Below, in pieces: positions 8,423 to 17,153 of a stretch of DNA of 40,398 bases (position 1 is its first letter; the number at the start of each line of letters is the position of its first letter). Source of the stretch: Burkholderiaceae bacterium (GTDB lineage: Bacteria; Pseudomonadota; Gammaproteobacteria; Burkholderiales; Burkholderiaceae_C). The translations under genes and the position numbers were made by a program. The notes beneath the pieces were generated by a model, which was not told the origin of the DNA, did not search any database, and worked only from the letters and a program-made list of their open reading frames with translations. The stretch is taken from positions 1 to 40,398 of the forward strand of contig JAIRVJ010000057.1 in the NCBI GenBank assembly GCA_031253955.1, read 5' to 3'.

Positions 8423-9874
8423 ATGTGCGGAATCGTCGGCGTCGTCGGCAGCGCCCCTGTCAACCAGCTTCTTTACGACGCGCTGCTGCTGCTCCAGCAC
8501 CGCGGGCAGGACGCGGCGGGCATCGTCACCCAGCAGGAGCGCCGGTTTTACATGCACAAGGAGCAGGGCATGGTGCGCGACGTGTTCCGCACCCGCAACA
8601 TGCGCGCCCTGCCCGGCACGAGCGGCCTGGGCCAGGTGCGCTACCCCACGGCGGGCGATGCCGACAGCCAGGAAGAAGCGCAGCCCTTTTACGTCAACGC
8701 CCCCTTCGGCATCGTGCTGGCGCACAACGGCAACCTGACCAACGCCAGCGCGCTCAAGTCGGAACTGTTTTCCACCGACCACCGCCACACCAACACCGAG
8801 AGCGATTCCGAAGTGCTGCTCAACGTGCTCGCGCACGAGCTGGAACGCGCCTCGCGCGGGCTATCGCTGGCGCCCGCGCAGGTGTTCGCGGCGGTGGAAG
8901 GCGTGCACCGGCGCGTGCGCGGCTCCTACGCGGTGGCCGCGCAAATCGCCGGGCACGGCCTGCTGGCGTTCCGCGATCCCTACGGCATCCGCCCGCTGTG
9001 CTTCGGGCGCGGCGAAGGCGGCGCTTTCATGGCCGCCAGCGAATCGGTCGCGCTCGAAGGCACCGGCCACCAGCTTGAGCGCGACGTGGCCCCCGGCGAG
9101 GCCATCTTCGTCACGCTGGACGGCCAGTTCCACGCCCGCCAGTGCGCGCCCGCCGCCCAGCTTTCGCCCTGCATCTTCGAGTTCGTCTATCTGGCGCGGC
9201 CCGATTCGGCGCTCGACGGCATCTCCGTCTATCAGGCCCGCCTGAACCTGGGCCGGGCGCTGGCCCAGCGCGTCATCTCCACCGTGCCGCCTGATGAGAT
9301 CGACGTGGTCATCCCCATCCCCGAATCCAGCCGCCCCAGCGCCACCGAACTGGCCGCCATCCTCGGCAAGCCCTACCGCGAAGGGTTCGTCAAAAACCGC
9401 TACGTGGGCCGCACCTTCATCATGCCCGGCCAGGCGGTGCGCAAAAAATCAGTGCGGCAAAAACTCAATGCCATCGGCAGCGAATTCGCCGGGCGCAACG
9501 TGCTGCTGGTCGATGACTCCATCGTGCGCGGCACCACCAGCCGCGAGATCGTGCAAATGGCCCGCGAAGCCGGCGCGCGCAAGGTCTACATGGCCAGCGC
9601 CGCCCCGCCCGTGCGCCACCCCAACGTCTATGGCATCGACATGCCCACGCGCGAAGAACTGGTGGCGCATGGCCGCAGCGAAGAACAGGTGCGCCAGCTC
9701 ATCGGCGCCGACGCGCTGATCTACCAGGACGTGGACGCCATGAAGCGCGCCGTCGGCCAGCTCAACCCGGCAGTGCGGCAATTCGACGCTTCGTGCTTCG
9801 ACGGCGTGTACGTTACCGGCGACATCGCCCCCGGAAACGCCGCCTGCATTCCGCGCCAAGGTGACGGAATTTGA
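8423..9874 (+). CDS. purF: Amidophosphoribosyltransferase
   Basis: Catalyses the first committed step of purine synthesis, transferring the glutamine amide to PRPP to give phosphoribosylamine. The 483-residue product begins MCGIVGVVG; Cys2 is the glutaminase nucleophile exposed after removal of Met1. The N-terminal glutaminase domain holds LLLQHRGQDAAGIV and LAHNGNLTN. The C-terminal phosphoribosyltransferase domain carries the PRPP loop NVLLVDDSIVRGTTS at 359-373. The glutaminase domain is complete. In many proteobacteria purF follows cvpA; here the upstream space holds only a repeat element and the DUF192 gene. About 78 bases separate the repeat from the ATG. Confidence 0.97.
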   Translation: MCGIVGVVGSAPVNQLLYDALLLLQHRGQDAAGIVTQQERRFYMHKEQGMVRDVFRTRNMRALPGTSGLGQVRYPTAGDADSQEEAQPFYVNAPFGIVLAHNGNLTNASALKSELFSTDHRHTNTESDSEVLLNVLAHELERASRGLSLAPAQVFAAVEGVHRRVRGSYAVAAQIAGHGLLAFRDPYGIRPLCFGRGEGGAFMAASESVALEGTGHQLERDVAPGEAIFVTLDGQFHARQCAPAAQLSPCIFEFVYLARPDSALDGISVYQARLNLGRALAQRVISTVPPDEIDVVIPIPESSRPSATELAAILGKPYREGFVKNRYVGRTFIMPGQAVRKKSVRQKLNAIGSEFAGRNVLLVDDSIVRGTTSREIVQMAREAGARKVYMASAAPPVRHPNVYGIDMPTREELVAHGRSEEQVRQLIGADALIYQDVDAMKRAVGQLNPAVRQFDASCFDGVYVTGDIAPGNAACIPRQGDGI

Positions 9875-9899
9875 CCCCTCCGCATCGCGCCACTTTTTA

Positions 9900-9928
9900 T
9901 TGACAAAACCGGTTCGGCATGATAAAAA
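9900..9928 (+). promoter_or_regulatory. Putative sigma-70 promoter of the phase-variable surface gene
   Basis: TTGACA (9900-9905, perfect -35) is separated by 17 bases from TAAAAA (9923-9928, four of six matches to TATAAT). The predicted start of transcription would be near 9935, giving a 65-base leader to the ATG at 10000. AAGGA at 9986-9990 is nine bases before that ATG. The promoter lies 25 bases after the purF stop codon. Confidence 0.55.
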
Positions 9929-9999
9929 GCATATTCAGGCACGCATTGCACCATTCATCATGTCGTCTCTAATAGCCATTCCCGAAAGGACGCTAGATC

Positions 10000-12367
10000 A
10001 TGCCTTTCAAAATGTCACAGAAAATATATTTAGTTACGTCTCTCCCCCCCCCCCCCGAATGTAACAATATGTGATTCTTCTGCGTCTCCGAGGTTTGTTT
10101 CCGGGCGGTTTTCTTTTCTTTCTTTTTCCCGGTATTTTGTTTTCGCGCTCTGTCAGGTTTTGCTTGGCGGGGCGTTGTTTTTTGCGCCCGGCGTTTCGCG
10201 GGCGACCAGCGGGGGCAACACCATCGACGTAGGCGACAACGCCACGACCGGTGGCGCGGGTTGGAATTACGACCGGGGCAACAAGGTTTTCACCATTACC
10301 GATAGCGGCGTGAATGTCAAAGGAACGACTTCCAGCAACCGCATCGTGGTGGCCGGCGGCAGCGCCCAGAAAATCATCACGTTCACCGGCAATGTAACCA
10401 TCGACATGAGTAAGGTTGGTGGAGAAAGCTCCTTCGCCTTGAACGGCGCGAACGTGCTGCTGCGGCTGCAAGGAGGAACGAGCAGCACGCTGAAAGGCGG
10501 CGGAAGTGCCCCAGGGCTGCAAGCGCAGGTCGGCTCGACGCTGATCATCGACGCCCTCGGTGCAGGCACTGCCAGCCTTCAAGCTACTGGCGGCCTCTTT
10601 GCCGCTGGTATCGGCGGCGGCTTTTTTCTGGGTCTTTGCTCGCACGGTGAGGACGGCGGCACGATCACGATCAACGGCGGCAACATCACCGTCAACGGTG
10701 GCTTAGGTGCCGCTGGAATCGGCGGCGGCAGCGGCCTCGATAGCGACTTCCTTTGCGGTGGCGGCGGCGGTATCGGCGGCAATATCACGATTGCCGGCAA
10801 CGCCAACGTCACGGCCAACGGTGGCTATGGCGCCGCCGGCATTGGTGGCGGCTATAAGGGAGGCGCCGATCGCAGCCGCATCACGATTGGCGGCAACGCC
10901 AGCGTGACTGCCATCGGCGGCGACGACGATGGTTCACGCAGCGGCGGCGGCGCTGGCATCGGCAGCGGTGTTGGCGGCGTACCGGCTGGCACGATCCGGA
11001 TCGACACCACCGGCGCCGTCATGGCCATCGGCGGGGCCGGCAAGTCAGGTGAGCCGGCGGGCGCGAATATCGGCGAGGGCGCCTATGGCGGTCACGCCGG
11101 CTACGGTCTGCAAAGCGTGACGCCGCCAAGCGGTGCGGCAGCCATGATTGGCGCCATGGCCACGTTTACCGCAGGCAGCGTGAGCACCATAGGATCGCCG
11201 CAGGTGGCCTATCTGTGGGAGTCGAATGTCACGGGAACCTGGAACGTTGTGGGCATGGGCCAATCGGTGACGATCCCGGCGATGTTCTCCGGTATTGCCG
11301 TCCAAAACACGGTGCATGTGTATGGCGGGCCAATGAAAAACGGCTCAGACATTTATTACGTATTTCACCCCAAGCTGACGGTTTATACCGCGACGATTTC
11401 CATCATATCCGAGCCTGTTTCGCAGACGGTGACCGAAGGTGCGATTACAGGTGCGCTATCCGTGGCAGCCACGATCAACCCGAGCGGCACGCTTAAATAT
11501 CAGTGGTATCAATGGGCAAGGCTAACGCCAGCCCAACCAATTCCTAGACAAGAAAATGAAGATGTCCTAATTCTTCTTAATAGCAAGCCGATTGCCGGTG
11601 CAAACAGCGCATCATTCAGGTTTCCGGCGACATTAAAGAAAGAAATGACGTATTATTACCACTGTGTGGTAAGCGAGGCTAATGAAAGAGCAGCGCCAGT
11701 GGTGAGCAAGATAGCTACGGTGTCGGTAAACCCGCCAAAACCGCCGACACCAGCTCCAATATTGACAAACGAGAGTTTGTTGGAAGTAACAACAAACAGT
11801 GTCAGATTCAGTGTGACGAGCAATCAGGATGCGGCGGCGACGTGGGCCATAGTCGGTGCGAACGATACCTGCCCGCCGCTGTCGTCGGTCTCAATTTCCC
11901 CGATGAACTACGGAGATATGAATGCGGCAAAGCCGTTTTCATGGCAGATAATCAATTTGTTGCCGGACACCGATTACAAGCTGTGTTTCTACGCTTACCC
12001 GGCAAACAACCCAACGATTGTCAGCACTTGGGAAAAGACGTTCAGGACGCTTCCTGCGACTTGTGCGCCCAATCTGACGTTGCAGTCGATGAGTTCGACG
12101 AGTACGAGCGTGACGTTTACGGTGAAGAGCGACATCGCCGCAACAGGTTACTGGGCGGTGCAAGAAGCAAACGCGGCCGATCCGAATCCGGACAACATGA
12201 AGAATTCTCCTATCGTCCCTTCGCATCATATGAATGCCAACGAATCTTTTACCAGTACGGTCATGGGCTTGCCGCCAAATACGGATCAAAAACTGTTTTT
12301 CCTCGCAGTCAGTGACACCGGTGGCTGCATGAAGATGCTGACGGTGCCATTCAAGACCCAGCCCTAG
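10000..12367 (+). CDS. Secreted repeat/Ig-like surface protein, frame-interrupted at poly-C
   Basis: Two frames make this gene. The first starts at ATG 10000 (MPFKMSQKIYLVTS), with AAGGA nine bases upstream, but ends at a stop at 10072 because of the 13-C run at 10044-10056. The second is open from 10034 to the stop at 12365-12367 but has no ATG or GTG; its first possible start is a TTG at 10160 in the middle of the signal peptide. With one C fewer the frames join into a 788-residue protein. It would have a long basic n-region, a hydrophobic core around residues 45-63 and cleavage after SRA (about residue 68), matching the paralogue downstream. Next come Gly/Asn-rich beta-solenoid-like repeats with recurring AGIGGG (about 200-330), an Ig-like domain with YQWY and YYYHCVV (about 463-578), and two fibronectin-III-like domains to the end. 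There is no C-terminal sorting motif. A surface or secreted role is likely; the ligand is unknown. Confidence 0.75.
10044..10056 (+). repeat. Homopolymeric C13 tract, candidate phase-variation switch
   Basis: Thirteen consecutive cytosines lie 15 codons into the secreted-protein gene. With 13 Cs translation from 10000 terminates after 24 codons. With 12 or 15 Cs it continues into the 2.3-kb frame. With 14 Cs the frame meets TAA directly after the tract. Such tracts change length by slipped-strand mispairing, the known basis of on/off switching of surface genes in several bacteria. A miscounted homopolymer in the assembly is the alternative. Confidence 0.8.
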
Positions 12368-12543
12368 TGAGATTGCCATAAGCGGCTCCAAGCCAAAAAC
12401 GGAAGCAACTTGCCAATGAAAACGCAAGAATGACAATGTAAAAGGCATAAACGACTAGAGAAAAGTCATGGATGTAATCACAGAAAAGATCACCCAATCC
12501 CCCTGTTCATACCGAATAGGATTCTTGTAAGAAGGAGTAAACG

Positions 12544-13392
12544 ATGTTTGCCACCATTCCCATGTACCACGCGCCGCATTGGAGCAGTCCGTCCGGTTCG
12601 AGGCCATCGCTTTTCAAGCATTTTTATGCTTGGCTCGCCATCATGTCGGCGCTGCTGGGCGCGTTGTTGTTTGCGCCTGGGCTGGCACAGGCGACGTCAT
12701 TGTCTCTGCTGACAATTGACGGCACCCCCACGTCCACCACGGCCGATTTCCGCATCACCCTCCTTGACGCGAATGGAACGGGTTTTTGGTTGGTACAGCC
12801 TGCCGGGGATCCAGCGCCTACGCCAATTACTATCAGCCTGAGCGGCAATTCGGGGCCGATGGTGATGGGCACGCCTTTCACGGGACAATTGACGGGGTTG
12901 ACGCCGGGTACGGACTATATGCTGTACTTCATAGCGTCTGATGGCTCGATAATAAGCAACATTGCGAGCGTGGCGTTCACGACGGGCGTGCCTGTGCTGA
13001 CCGCATTGACAGCAAGCGGAATCACGGCGACGGGGGCCAGTTTCAGTATTACCAGCGATGCCTCTGCCACCGGCTACTGGCTGGTGCGGCTTGCCAGCGA
13101 TCCAGCGCCTACACCAATTGATATTAGCCTCGGCGGCAATTCGGGCCCAATGACGATGGGTACACCTTTTACGAGGTCGGTAGCGGGGCTGACCCCGAGC
13201 ACGAACTATGTGCTGTACTTTATAGCGTCTCAGAGCGGAGCAACGAGCAGCGTGGCGAGCGCACCGTTTACGACACTGGCACTGTCGGCCGGCGCGGCCA
13301 CGGCGGTTCCCACGCTCAACGAATGGGCGCTGGCGCTACTGGCGGCATGGCTGGCCGCCCTGACGTTTTGGCGTAAACGCGGGCAAGCGTAG
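12544..13392 (+). CDS. IPTL-CTERM surface protein with two Fn3-like repeats
   Basis: A 282-residue exported protein. A long n-region (1-26) is followed by a hydrophobic core and cleavage after AQA at residue 50. Two ~95-residue repeats follow (about 52-148 and 149-244). They share SDPAPTPIDIS-like, GNSGPM, LTPGTDYMLYFIAS and AFTT segments and resemble fibronectin-III-like beta sandwiches. The C-terminus (255-282) begins VPTLNEW, then a hydrophobic helix and WRKRG: the IPTL-CTERM signal, thought to be processed by an exosortase-like (archaeosortase/rhombosortase-type) system. AAGGAG six bases before the ATG at 12544 decides the start. Its signal peptide and repeats are similar to those of the gene 176 bases upstream, so the two are tandem paralogues, only this one bearing the sorting tail. 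Confidence 0.85.
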   Translation: MFATIPMYHAPHWSSPSGSRPSLFKHFYAWLAIMSALLGALLFAPGLAQATSLSLLTIDGTPTSTTADFRITLLDANGTGFWLVQPAGDPAPTPITISLSGNSGPMVMGTPFTGQLTGLTPGTDYMLYFIASDGSIISNIASVAFTTGVPVLTALTASGITATGASFSITSDASATGYWLVRLASDPAPTPIDISLGGNSGPMTMGTPFTRSVAGLTPSTNYVLYFIASQSGATSSVASAPFTTLALSAGAATAVPTLNEWALALLAAWLAALTFWRKRGQA

Positions 13393-13762
13393 CGCCAAGA
13401 CGGTTTTCTCCTTCGCTCGTTTGCGGGAGAGGGTTGGAGAGAGGGCCAGCCGAAGGCTGGGGGAGCGCATCCTCAAACTAAAGCGCAAGTCCTTTATAGC
13501 GATTCAGATATATGCGCCTCGTCATTCCCGCGAAGGCGGGAATCCATGAGCGTCACCTTGAAGCCAACGCTGTCTGGATTCCCGCCTTCGCGCATAAACG
13601 CTAACTTGGGGTAAGTGCGCGGTTTTCTCCCTCCCCCGCGTGCGGGGGAAGGGGCAAAACGCCAGCGATTTGTCCTTAAGTTAGCGCCTATGCGTACGGG
13701 CGGAAATAAAAATTTTCTTTCGTAGTCGCAACCCACATTAAACGATGCTTTAATATTGCCCG
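13393..13762. repeat. Non-coding stretch packed with interspersed repeats
   Basis: No gene is seen. A degraded paired-hairpin half lies at 13403-13445. An inverted repeat ATTCCCGCGAAGGCGGGAAT lies at 13524-13543. A second, oppositely oriented GGATTCCCGCCTTCGCG follows at 13576-13592. From 13591 to 13694 there is a short inverted-repeat element: 17-bp ends (CGCATAAACGCTAACTT and its partner at 13678-13694, two mismatches) enclose a single hairpin CCCCCGCGTGCGGGGG. This is an internally shortened relative of the element at 2366-2605. The last 70 bases before the Fic gene hold no recognised signal. Confidence 0.65.
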
Positions 13763-14935
13763 ATGACCCGCAACACCGGTACTTACGCCATCTCCACCAC
13801 GCTGGGCGAGGCGGTATCGGCTTTCGTGCCGCACCCGTTGCCGCCAGCCGGCCCTGCCTTGGCGCTGGCGCCCTTGGCCGATCTCAACCGGCAGGCGGAA
13901 CTGGCGCTGGCGCGGCTGTCGGGGGTATCGAGCCTGGCGCCGTCGGTCGATTGGCTGCTTTACGGTGCCATGCGCAAGGAAGCCCTGCTCACCTCCCAGA
14001 TCGAGGGCACGCAGGCCACGCTCGCCGATCTGTTCAACGAAGAAGCGGGCTTCACGATCAGCAACACCGACGACGTGGCCGAGGTCAGCAACTACCTGCG
14101 GGCGTTTCGCCGGGTACGCGAGCAATTGCACAGCCCCAAGGGCCTGCCCATCAGCGTTCGCCTGTTGCGCGACGCGCACCGGCTGCTGCTTGAGGGCACG
14201 CGGGGCGCGGGCAAGCAACCGGGCCAATTGCGCCGCTCGCAGAACTGGATCGGCGGCACGCGCCCCGGCAACGCGGTGTTCGTGCCGCCCCCGCCGCAGC
14301 AGGTGCCGCAACTGCTGGCGGATCTGGAACGGTTCATCCACGCGGACCTTGGCCGGGCGCCGGGCAATCTGCCGCCCCTGATAAAGATCGCGCTGGTTCA
14401 TGCCCAGTTTGAAACCATTCACCCCTTTCTGGACGGCAACGGGCGCATTGGCCGCCTGCTGATCGCCGTGCTGCTGGAACACTGGAGCCTGCTGACCGAG
14501 CCGCTGATGTACCTCAGCGGCTACCTGAAACAGTATCAAGCCGAGTATTACCGGCGCCTGTCGGCCATCCGCACCGAAGGCGATTGGGAATCCTGGATAG
14601 CGTTTTTTCTGGAAGGCGTGGCCGTTGCGGCGGCGCAAGCGGAGCAAAGCGTCATCGCCATTGCCAGCCTGATCGCCGCCGACCGCAGAAAGCTGTTGCA
14701 ATCACCCAAGGCCAGCCCGGCCAGTTACCGGCTGTTCGAGTTGCTGCCGATGATGCCGCGCTTCACCGTCGATCACGCGCGGCGACAATTGCGCACGAGC
14801 TTCCCGACGGCCAACGCGGCGGTACGGATGTTGCAGCAACTGGGTGTCGTCGCGGAAGTGACAGGCCAGAAAAAAAACCGCAGCTACAGTTACCCGGCCT
14901 ACGTCGCGCTGCTTGCGGGAGAGGGAAAACCATGA
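13763..14935 (+). CDS. Fic family protein (probable AMP-transferase)
   Basis: Fic enzymes usually transfer AMP from ATP to hydroxyl side chains of target proteins. The 390-residue product has the full catalytic motif [12 protein letters not shown] at 220-231, with His220 as the expected base. An N-terminal inhibitory helix TSQIEG at 77-82 fits the (S/T)xxxE(G/N) pattern of self-inhibited, class II Fic proteins, so activity is probably restrained in cis. The C-terminal ~80 residues look like a winged-helix DNA- or protein-binding domain ([24 protein letters not shown]). The stop codon overlaps the prfA start (ATGA), so translation is likely coupled. The target is unknown. Codon use and G+C are like the neighbours. 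Confidence 0.92.
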   Translation: MTRNTGTYAISTTLGEAVSAFVPHPLPPAGPALALAPLADLNRQAELALARLSGVSSLAPSVDWLLYGAMRKEALLTSQIEGTQATLADLFNEEAGFTISNTDDVAEVSNYLRAFRRVREQLHSPKGLPISVRLLRDAHRLLLEGTRGAGKQPGQLRRSQNWIGGTRPGNAVFVPPPPQQVPQLLADLERFIHADLGRAPGNLPPLIKIALVHAQFETIHPFLDGNGRIGRLLIAVLLEHWSLLTEPLMYLSGYLKQYQAEYYRRLSAIRTEGDWESWIAFFLEGVAVAAAQAEQSVIAIASLIAADRRKLLQSPKASPASYRLFELLPMMPRFTVDHARRQLRTSFPTANAAVRMLQQLGVVAEVTGQKKNRSYSYPAYVALLAGEGKP

Positions 14936-16005
14936 AAACCGCCATCGCCCAGCAACTTGCCCGATACGCCGAGCGCCTGGGCGAGCTTGACTTTTTGCTG
15001 TCGCGCCCGGACATCATGGCCGACATGGCGCAGTTCATGAAGCTCTCGCGCGAGCACGCCGAGGTGGGCGCGGTGGCCGGGCGCTGGGCGCGCTACCAGC
15101 AGCGCCAGGCCGACTTAGCCGCTGCGCGCGATTTGCTGGCCGACCCGGACATGGCGGGCATGGCGGGCGAGGAAATCGCCGCCGCCCAATCTGAGCTGGC
15201 GCAGTTGGACGCCGAATTGCAACGCATGCTGCTGCCGAAGGATCCCGACGACGCGCGCAACGCCTTCATTGAAATCCGCGCCGGTACGGGCGGCGACGAG
15301 TCGGCCCTGTTCGCGGGCGATCTGGCGCGCATGTACACGCGCCACGCCGAGCGCCAGGGCTGGCGCGTGGAGGTGATGAGCGAATCACCGGCGGAACTGG
15401 GCGGCTACAAGGAGATCGTGCTGCGCGTGGAGGGCGAAGGCGTGTATGGCTGGCTGCGCTGGGAATCGGGCGGCCACCGCGTGCAGCGCGTGCCCGCCAC
15501 CGAAACCCAGGGCCGCATCCACACCAGCGCCGCCACCGTGGCGGTGATGCCCGAACCCGACGAGGCGGAAGCAATCAAACTCAACCCGGCCGAACTGCGC
15601 ATCGACACCTTCCGCGCCAGCGGCGCGGGCGGCCAGCACATCAACAAAACCGATTCCGCCGTGCGCGTGGTGCACCTGCCCACCGGCATCACCGCTGAAT
15701 GCCAGGACGGGCGCAGCCAGCACAGCAACAAGGCCAAGGCGCTGCAAGTGCTGCAAGCGCGGCTGCAAGAAAAGGAGCGCAGCGAGCGCGCCGCCAGGGA
15801 AGCGGCCACGCGCAAGGGACTGATCGGCTCGGGCGACCGCAGCGACCGCATCCGCACCTACAACTTTCCGCAGGGGCGTTTGAGCGACCACCGCATCAAC
15901 CTGACGCTCTACAAACTGGCCGCCATCATGGAAGGCGATCTGGCCGAAGTGCACGCGGCGCTGCGCGCGGCGCGCGAGGCGGAGCAGTTGGCGCAGTTGG
16001 AGTGA
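14932..16005 (+). CDS. prfA: Peptide chain release factor 1
   Basis: Reads UAA and UAG stop codons and triggers peptide release on the ribosome. The 357-residue product carries the catalytic GGQ at residues 233-235, the same position as in E. coli, inside [15 protein letters not shown]. The anticodon-like tripeptide PAT lies in [10 protein letters not shown]. The ATG at 14932 overlaps the stop of the Fic gene by four bases, with GGGAGAGGG as ribosome binding site inside the Fic coding end. hemA and prmC, common neighbours of prfA in proteobacteria, are not adjacent here. An A+T-rich repeat and a MITE follow. Confidence 0.97.
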   Translation: MKTAIAQQLARYAERLGELDFLLSRPDIMADMAQFMKLSREHAEVGAVAGRWARYQQRQADLAAARDLLADPDMAGMAGEEIAAAQSELAQLDAELQRMLLPKDPDDARNAFIEIRAGTGGDESALFAGDLARMYTRHAERQGWRVEVMSESPAELGGYKEIVLRVEGEGVYGWLRWESGGHRVQRVPATETQGRIHTSAATVAVMPEPDEAEAIKLNPAELRIDTFRASGAGGQHINKTDSAVRVVHLPTGITAECQDGRSQHSNKAKALQVLQARLQEKERSERAAREAATRKGLIGSGDRSDRIRTYNFPQGRLSDHRINLTLYKLAAIMEGDLAEVHAALRAAREAEQLAQLE

Positions 16006-16033
16006 TTTTTCGCGTCATTCCTGCGCAGACGCA

Positions 16034-16127
16034 TAATTGATAGCATCTTGCCAAAAATTTGTATGGTTTTTTACTGAAAAAACATTATAAACATATATAA
16101 TTAATATACATGTAGCTATTAATTTTG
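16034..16127. repeat. A+T-rich interspersed repeat (AGCTATTAA end)
   Basis: About 95 bp of A+T-rich DNA with inverted ends: AATTGATAGC on the left and AGCTATTAATTTT on the right. It is preceded by GTCATTCCTGCGCAGACGCAT (16013-16033), a degraded end of another repeat family. The right end is shared with the units at 4540, 23914, 32211 and, inverted, 36686. No coding potential. Confidence 0.55.
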
Positions 16128-16147
16128 AACCATCGCACGTTCAACGC

Positions 16148-16378
16148 CAAGGCAATCGCATCTAAATTTCTTAAGAATTAACAAGTTGGCAATGGAGCAC
16201 TGGTGTAGGGGCGAAAAATTTTTCGCCCTTGGGCTGTCCCACAGGAACAGCGCTCTCCAATGATGCGCCGTAGGGCGAAAAATTTTTCGCCCTTACCGCA
16301 GCCGCAGCGTGCTTGTGCGAGCGAGACGTCAGCGCTCCAACTTGTTGAGTTTCAAGAAAACTAGATGCGATTGCCTTG
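16148..16378. mobile_element. MITE-like element, copy 2 (AAGGCAATCGC ends)
   Basis: A 231-bp element with inverted ends of about 40 bp: left AAGGCAATCGCATCTA, then AAGAATTAACAAGTTGG; right CCAACTTGTTGAG, then TAGATGCGATTGCCTT. The core has two perfect palindromes GGGCGAAAAATTTTTCGCCC at 16209-16228 and 16273-16292. It is bracketed by CGTTCAACGC (16138-16147) and CGCTCAACGC (16379-16388), a 10-bp direct repeat with one mismatch, matching the 10-bp duplication of copy 1. The right-hand duplication contains the greB stop codon, so insertion happened exactly at the end of greB without shortening it. Confidence 0.8.
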
Positions 16379-16381
16379 CGC

Positions 16382-16957
16382 TCAACGCTTATCCCCCGGC
16401 TTGGGATAGTCCACTTGCAGCACCTCGATTTCGCGCACGCCGGCGGGCGTGGGTAGTTGGAGCGCGTCGCCCACGCGGGCGCGCAGCAGGGCGCGGGCGA
16501 TGGGGCTAATCCAGCTGACTTCGCACTGGCTGCTTTGGGCCTCGTCAATGCCCTTGATGGTGACGGTGCGCTCCTGCCCGTCCTCATCGGCATAGGTGAC
16601 GGTCGCGCCGAAGAACACCTGCTGGCCGCCGTGGTGCGCGCTGGGGTCGGTCACCTCGGCGATCTCCAGCCGCTTGGTCAGAAAGCGGATGCGGCGGTCG
16701 ATCTCGCGCAGGCGCTTTTTGCCGTACAGGTAGTCGCCGTTTTCGCTGCGGTCGCCATTCTTGGCGGCCCAATGCACGGCCTCGACCACCTGGGGACGCT
16801 CCTCGTTCACCAGCGCCAGCAGTTCCGCGCGCAGCCGCGCATAGCCTTGCGGGGTGATGTAGTTCTTGCCGCCCGCGCTGGCGGGCAGCGGCGGCAAGGC
16901 GGCGTCTTGCTCGCCCTCGCCCTCGCCGTCGCGCTCACGGGTGAATGCCTTGTTCAT
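16382..16957 (-). CDS. greB: Transcription elongation factor GreB
   Basis: Rescues backtracked RNA polymerase by stimulating transcript cleavage through its coiled-coil tip. The product has 191 residues, longer than the usual ~160 because of an extra acidic N-terminal arm (about 5-30, GEGEGEQDAA). The conserved coil holds KNGDRSENGDYLYGKKRL at about 66-83, with the acidic tip residues Asp69 and Glu72; the GKKRLREIDRRIRFL run is GreB- rather than GreA-like. The C-terminal FKBP-like domain ends at QVDYPKP. The start at 16957 gives MNKAFTRE, the usual opening; no good ribosome binding site is visible. The stop codon lies in the target duplication of the adjacent MITE. Confidence 0.92.
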   Translation of the reverse strand: MNKAFTRERDGEGEGEQDAALPPLPASAGGKNYITPQGYARLRAELLALVNEERPQVVEAVHWAAKNGDRSENGDYLYGKKRLREIDRRIRFLTKRLEIAEVTDPSAHHGGQQVFFGATVTYADEDGQERTVTIKGIDEAQSSQCEVSWISPIARALLRARVGDALQLPTPAGVREIEVLQVDYPKPGDKR

Positions 16958-17153
16958 GGGGCAGATGATAGGAGGTTGGGCATGGGACAATGTTTTTTTG
17001 AACGCCCCGCCGCGCTCCGCCCGCACGCTTACACGCCATGCCTGTTGCCTGTCTCTGCCGAAGTTCTCTTTTCAATAGCTATATACCCTTGTATGGTCTG
17101 CGAAAAACGCTGATTTCATTCATAAAACAATCCCCCGAAAGCGGGCGCGCCCC

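Noticed and set aside
9861-10064. Short frame after purF running into the poly-C tract (67 codons)
   Set aside because: It starts inside the purF coding end, has no ribosome binding site, and ends in PPPPRM right after the tract. It is the third frame of the switch region, not a gene.
13393-13762. CRISPR-like array in the repeat-rich gap before the Fic gene
   Set aside because: The repeats are of different kinds, inverted and unevenly spaced, with no constant spacer length and no cas genes nearby.
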